From positions 736,757 to 800,756 of the forward strand of contig NZ_JALMEW010000001.1 in the NCBI RefSeq assembly GCF_023094245.1: a stretch of DNA of 64,000 bases, read 5' to 3'. This stretch comes from Halomonas getboli (GTDB lineage Bacteria > Pseudomonadota > Gammaproteobacteria > Pseudomonadales > Halomonadaceae). The first letter of the stretch is position 1, and each line of letters starts with the position of its first letter. The position numbers and the translations under genes were made by a program. Positions 60,335-64,000 of this stretch are shown here, piece by piece. The notes beneath the pieces are model-generated. The model ran no database searches and was not told where the DNA came from. It worked only from the letters and a program-made list of their open reading frames with translations.

Positions 60335-63085
60335 ATGAGCACACGCTTCCTGCACCACTTCTTCTCGCCGCGCAGCATCGCCGTGGTCGGGGCCTCGGAA
60401 AAGCCGCACTCCATGGGCGGCATCGTGATTCGCAACCTGCTCGAGGGGCGCTTTTCGGGCCCGCTGTGGGCGATCAACCCCAAGGCCTACGACAGCGTGC
60501 ACGGGGTGAGCTGTGTGTCTCGCGTGACCGATCTGACGGCGGTGCCGGATCTGGCCGTGGTCTGCACGCCCATCGACCGGGTGCCGACGGTGATCGACGA
60601 GCTCGGCCGCTTCGGCGTGCGGGCCGCCCTGGTGCTGCCCGGCGGGGCGAACCTGGACGAGGCGCGCGACGGCGAAGGCTCGATCCGCGGCCGCATGCTG
60701 ACCGCGGCGAGGGCGTCCGGCATCCGGGTGCTGGGGCCGGGCTGCATGGGACTGATCGTGCCCGGGCGTCGGCTCAACGCCTCCTACGCCAGCCAGCCGG
60801 TGAAGAAGGGGCGCGTCGCCTACCTGGGGCAGTCGGGCATGCTCGGCAATGCCATGATCGACTGGGCCGCCGGGCGGGGTATCGGCTTCTCCCATCTGCT
60901 GACCGTGGGCGACAGCGTCGACGTGTTGCTGCCGGACATGATCGACTACCTCAACCAGTTCGCCCCGACCCAGGCGCTGCTGCTGCATCTGGAACGCATC
61001 CACGATGCCCAGCATTTCATGACCGCGGTGCGCGAGGCCTCGCGTCACCGGCTGGTGCTGGCGATCAAGAGCGGGCGCACCGCGGCGTCGGACATCGGCA
61101 ACCTGCCGCCCACCCCGGGCATCGCCAACCGCGACCAGGTCTTCGACGCGGCCTTCGCCCGGGCCGGGGTGGTGCGGGTCGACGACTCCGACGAGCTGTT
61201 CGACGCTCTGGAGACGCTGTCGCGCATGCGCCCGCTCAAGCGCGACCGGCTGGCGGTGGTGTCCAATGGCCTGGGGCCGGCGATGCTGGCCATCGACAAG
61301 CTGGTCAGCGCCGGTGGGCGCCTGGCGACGTTCGGCGATGCGACCCGCGAGGCGCTGTGTCGCGACGACATGGACATCAGCAAGCCGGGCGAGAATCCGG
61401 TGGACATCGGCGGCAACGCCACGCCGGAGCGCTTTGTCGAGACCGTGGCGCTGGTGGCGGCCGACCCCGGCGTCGACGCCGTGCTGGTGGTGCATGCGCC
61501 GACCCGCATGGCGCCGTCGCTCGACACCGCCGAGGCGCTGATCGCCGCCCGCCAGCGGTTCCGGCGCAACCTGCTGACCAGCTGGATGGGCCTCGGTGAG
61601 GCGCTATCCGCGCGACAGGCCTGTCACGAGGCCGGCATTCCGACCTATCAATCGCCGGAGAAGGCGGTCAAGGCCTTCATGCACATGGTCAACTATCAGC
61701 GGGTGCAGAAGCTGCTGCAGGAAACCCCGCCGAGCCTGCCGTTCGCCACCACCCGCGAGAGTCGGGCAGCGAGCCGGGCCTTGATCGAGCGCGTCAGGGA
61801 CGAGGGCCGCGAGTGCCTGACCCACTCGGAGGCATCGCGTGTGCTTGCGGCTTACGGCATTCCCGTGGCCGAGAGCCGCTATGCGAACACGCCCCAGCAG
61901 GCCGCCCAGGCGGCGCGAACGCTCGCGGGGCCGCTGGCGCTGAAGGTGGTCCACGATGGCAACTGCCGGCCGTTCCGCTATCGCCAGCATCCCCACAAGC
62001 TGTCCGCCGGCCTGCTGCAGGACCTGGATGGCCCGGAGCGGGTCGCCGAGGGCGTGGCCCGGCTGGGCGACAAGGTGGCCGAGAAGTTTCCCGCCTTCAC
62101 GGTGCGCGAGTACTGCCTGCAGCCCATGCAGCGCGGCAAGCACTCGATGCAGCTGTGTGCCGGCATCACCCGCGACCCGGTGTTCGGCCCGCTGATCGTG
62201 TTCGGCATCGGCGGCTACAAGGTGAATATCCTCGCCGACCGACAGGTGGCGCTGCCGCCGCTGAACATGAGCCTGGCCGCCGACCTGGTGGGGCGTACCC
62301 ATGCCGCGCGACTGATTCGCGAGCACTCCAGCGACCCCGAGCGCGATCTGACCCGGATCGGCGAGCTGCTGGTGACGCTGTCGCAGATGGCCAGCGACCT
62401 CACCGAGCTGCGCGGGCTGGAACTCAATCCGCTGGTGCTCAATCGCGAGGGCATGCTGGCGGTCGACTTCGCCATGGACCTGGGGTCGCCGGCACGCTTC
62501 GCGATCATGCCCTATCCGGAAGAGCTGCGCGAATGGGTGACCCTGAACAACGGCTGGGAGGTCGAGGTGCGGCCGATCCGCGCCGAGGACGCACCGCTGA
62601 TCACCGGCTTTCACCAGCGGCTCTCCGAGGAGAGCATTCGCTTTCGCTACTTCCATCACAAGGCCGACCTCACCCAGCGCGATCTCTCGCTGCTCTCGCA
62701 CATCAACTACGACCGCCAGATGGCCTTCATCGCCGAGCACCCGCTGCCCGAGGGTGGCAAGGAGATGCTCGGCGTGGTGCGGGTGTGGAACGATGCCGAC
62801 AACATCCGCACCGAGTTCTCGATCATCGTGCGCGACGACCTCCAGGGGCTGGGGATCGGCAGCCTGCTGATGGACAAGATGATCCGCTACAGCAAGCGGC
62901 TGGGGACGCTGGAGATGATCGGCAAGATCATGGTCGACAACCGGCCGATGCGTGCGCTGATGCAGCAGCTGGGCTTCCGGCTCAGCTACAACATGGAAGA
63001 AGAGGTGATGGACGCCGTGCTCAGGCTCAACGAGCCCGAGAGCGACTGGCAGCGGCTGCGTCTGGAGAGCCCGGTGGAAGGTTGA
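60335..63085 (+). CDS. Pat/YfiQ-type protein lysine acetyltransferase
   Basis: The 916-residue product has an NDP-forming acyl-CoA synthetase-like region: CoA-binding domain starting FFSPRSIAVVGASEKPHSMG, a succinyl-CoA-ligase-like part, and an ATP-grasp part (ALKVVHDGNCRPFRYRQ). A C-terminal GNAT domain (about 742-890) follows, with acetyl-CoA loop VRDDLQGLGIGSLLMDKMI. This matches Salmonella Pat / E. coli YfiQ (886), which acetylate acyl-CoA synthetases and other proteins; PrpE and Acs are classic targets. The start follows CACGGAGCCCCGG. The divergent neighbour encodes a deacetylase. Confidence 0.92.
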   Translation: MSTRFLHHFFSPRSIAVVGASEKPHSMGGIVIRNLLEGRFSGPLWAINPKAYDSVHGVSCVSRVTDLTAVPDLAVVCTPIDRVPTVIDELGRFGVRAALVLPGGANLDEARDGEGSIRGRMLTAARASGIRVLGPGCMGLIVPGRRLNASYASQPVKKGRVAYLGQSGMLGNAMIDWAAGRGIGFSHLLTVGDSVDVLLPDMIDYLNQFAPTQALLLHLERIHDAQHFMTAVREASRHRLVLAIKSGRTAASDIGNLPPTPGIANRDQVFDAAFARAGVVRVDDSDELFDALETLSRMRPLKRDRLAVVSNGLGPAMLAIDKLVSAGGRLATFGDATREALCRDDMDISKPGENPVDIGGNATPERFVETVALVAADPGVDAVLVVHAPTRMAPSLDTAEALIAARQRFRRNLLTSWMGLGEALSARQACHEAGIPTYQSPEKAVKAFMHMVNYQRVQKLLQETPPSLPFATTRESRAASRALIERVRDEGRECLTHSEASRVLAAYGIPVAESRYANTPQQAAQAARTLAGPLALKVVHDGNCRPFRYRQHPHKLSAGLLQDLDGPERVAEGVARLGDKVAEKFPAFTVREYCLQPMQRGKHSMQLCAGITRDPVFGPLIVFGIGGYKVNILADRQVALPPLNMSLAADLVGRTHAARLIREHSSDPERDLTRIGELLVTLSQMASDLTELRGLELNPLVLNREGMLAVDFAMDLGSPARFAIMPYPEELREWVTLNNGWEVEVRPIRAEDAPLITGFHQRLSEESIRFRYFHHKADLTQRDLSLLSHINYDRQMAFIAEHPLPEGGKEMLGVVRVWNDADNIRTEFSIIVRDDLQGLGIGSLLMDKMIRYSKRLGTLEMIGKIMVDNRPMRALMQQLGFRLSYNMEEEVMDAVLRLNEPESDWQRLRLESPVEG

Positions 63086-63111
63086 AGGCAAATGCCGAGG
63101 TGACCAATGAC

Positions 63112-63137
63112 CCGACCCCGCACGCTGGCGGGGTCGG
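63112..63137. terminator. Terminator hairpin between the Pat-like gene and pdxH
   Basis: A perfect 10-bp stem (CCGACCCCGC / GCGGGGTCGG) with loop ACGCTG lies between convergent genes. Confidence 0.75.
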
Positions 63138-63167
63138 ACAGGTCTATCGGCATGCCAGTCGGCGCGA

Positions 63168-63809
63168 TCAGGGGGCCAGGCGGAAGCTCTGCCAGTGGTC
63201 GTCGCGGCGCTCGAAGCGGATGCGGTCGTGCAGGCGGCTGGGCTGGCCTTGCCAGAACTCGATCATGTCCGGCACCAGGCGGTAGCCACCCCAGTGAACG
63301 GGGCGCGGAATGTCCTGGCCCTCGTAGGCCTGCTCGAACCGGCTCTCGCGCTCCTCGAGCCACTGACGACCGGGAATCACCACGCTCTGGGTGGCCACCC
63401 AGGCGCCCAGCTGGCTGGCACGGGGGCGGCGGGCGAAATAGGCGTCGGACTCTTCCTCGCTGACCTGTTCGACGGCGCCCTCCACGCGGATCTGGCGCGC
63501 CAGCGACGGCCACCAGAAGACCAGCGCGGCCTGGGGCACGTTGGCCAGCTCGCTGCCCTTGTGGCTGTGGTAGTTGCTGAAGAAGGTCAGTCCTCGTTCC
63601 TCGGCGCCCTTGAGCAGCACCACCCGAGCGTGGGGCAGGCCCTGGCTGTCCACGGTGGCCAGGGTCATGGCGTTGGCGTCCTCACCCTCGGCGTCCAGCG
63701 CCAGGGCCAGCCACTCGTCGAACAGCGGCATGGGTTGCTCGGGCAGCTGGGCCTCGTCCAGGCGGCCGCCCTCGTAGTCGCGCCGGATATCGGCGATATC
63801 ACGTGTCAT
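63168..63809 (-). CDS. pdxH: Pyridoxamine/pyridoxine 5'-phosphate oxidase
   Basis: PdxH is the FMN oxidase that makes pyridoxal 5'-phosphate. The 213-residue product (E. coli 218) has the FMN/PLP blocks AMTLATVDSQGLPHARVVLLKG, FFSNYHSHKGSELA, RPRASQLGAWVATQSVVI and the C-terminal HWGGYRLVPDMIEFWQGQPSRLHDR signature with RLHDR. GAGGAGAACACC precedes the minus-strand ATG. It is convergent with the acetyltransferase gene. Confidence 0.97.
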   Translation of the reverse strand: MTRDIADIRRDYEGGRLDEAQLPEQPMPLFDEWLALALDAEGEDANAMTLATVDSQGLPHARVVLLKGAEERGLTFFSNYHSHKGSELANVPQAALVFWWPSLARQIRVEGAVEQVSEEESDAYFARRPRASQLGAWVATQSVVIPGRQWLEERESRFEQAYEGQDIPRPVHWGGYRLVPDMIEFWQGQPSRLHDRIRFERRDDHWQSFRLAP

Positions 63810-63950
63810 GGTGTTCTCCTCGAATGTGCCCTCATGGTCGCCGCTCGTCGGCGCGAGCTCAACCTCGACAGGACCATCATACGCGATGCCGATGGCATTC
63901 CATTGCGCTGGATCAGCGGTCTCGCGGGATAGCGTGCGGCGTGGGGCTCG

Positions 63951-64000
63951 TCACTGACCGGCCTTGATCTGGCGGCTGCGAAAGCGGGCGTAGCCCATGC
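63951..64000 (-). CDS. Possible C-terminal end of a minus-strand gene (partial)
   Basis: Reading leftward from the window edge gives MGYARFRSRQIKAGQ and then TGA at 63951-63953. The basic tail and G/C third positions look like the end of a real gene, but 16 codons are too few to identify a family. Confidence 0.4.
   Translation of the reverse strand, partial: MGYARFRSRQIKAGQ

Overview
The window is a GC-rich gammaproteobacterial chromosome segment. Gene order (ppiB–glnS/cysS, gloB–yafS-like–rnhA–dnaQ, yccA–tusDCB–tusE, yejABEF), the osmoprotectant ABC operon and the style of the intergenic repeats together suggest a halomonad (Halomonas or a close relative). This is inferred from synteny and protein motifs; there is no rRNA in the window to settle it. 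No prophage, insertion sequence, rRNA operon or CRISPR array was seen.

Layout. 1-6.4 kb: an 8-bp tandem repeat runs into a CobW-family GTPase, followed by lpxH and ppiB (minus strand), glnS-cysS, and an orphan MntA-type nucleotidyltransferase antitoxin whose toxin partner is reduced to about 16 codons. 6.4-12 kb: two small unknown genes, a DUF1853 gene, and a four-gene osmoprotectant ABC transporter of the YehZYXW type. 12-17.7 kb: a branched-chain 2-oxoacid dehydrogenase operon (E1alpha, E1beta, E2), probably preceded by a LiuR-like operator and followed directly by a Ser/Thr protein kinase gene. 18-24.5 kb: a tightly overlapping four-gene SMC / winged-helix / kleisin / TOPRIM operon of the Wadjet/MksBEFG kind, but with the SMC gene first. 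24.5-32 kb: a small RHH-like protein, a GntR regulator, an FAD oxidoreductase, an EAL-domain protein, RarD, a YafV-like amidase and RsuA. 32-38 kb: yejABEF oligopeptide/microcin C uptake. 38-44.4 kb: mltD, gloB, a methyltransferase, rnhA, dnaQ, nudC, an SCP2-domain protein and sohB. 44.4-51.7 kb: an ArsR regulator, prpE, yhhQ with a candidate preQ1-I riboswitch, an esterase, an orphan NMT1-like binding protein, and a NhaP2-type antiporter. 51.7-56.2 kb: small membrane proteins, a serine recombinase lacking its catalytic serine, tRNA-Ser(UGA), yccA, tusDCB-tusE and acpH. 56.2-64 kb: moeA, moaB, a DUF1244 gene, a cupin regulator, a divergent deacetylase / Pat-type acetyltransferase pair, and pdxH.

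Functional themes. Several genes act on tRNA or RNA modification (TusBCDE 2-thiolation, YhhQ queuosine precursor uptake, RsuA). Others handle acyl-CoA metabolism and its control: the BCKDH operon makes branched acyl-CoAs and propionyl precursors, PrpE activates propionate, and the Pat-like/deacetylase pair could modify acyl-CoA synthetases. The SMC-TOPRIM operon is the strongest candidate for a less-described system, most likely restriction of plasmids or other circular DNA. The intergenic regions are rich in hairpins. One repeat family, three copies here, displays CAGGGA/CATGGA loops resembling CsrA/RsmA targets.
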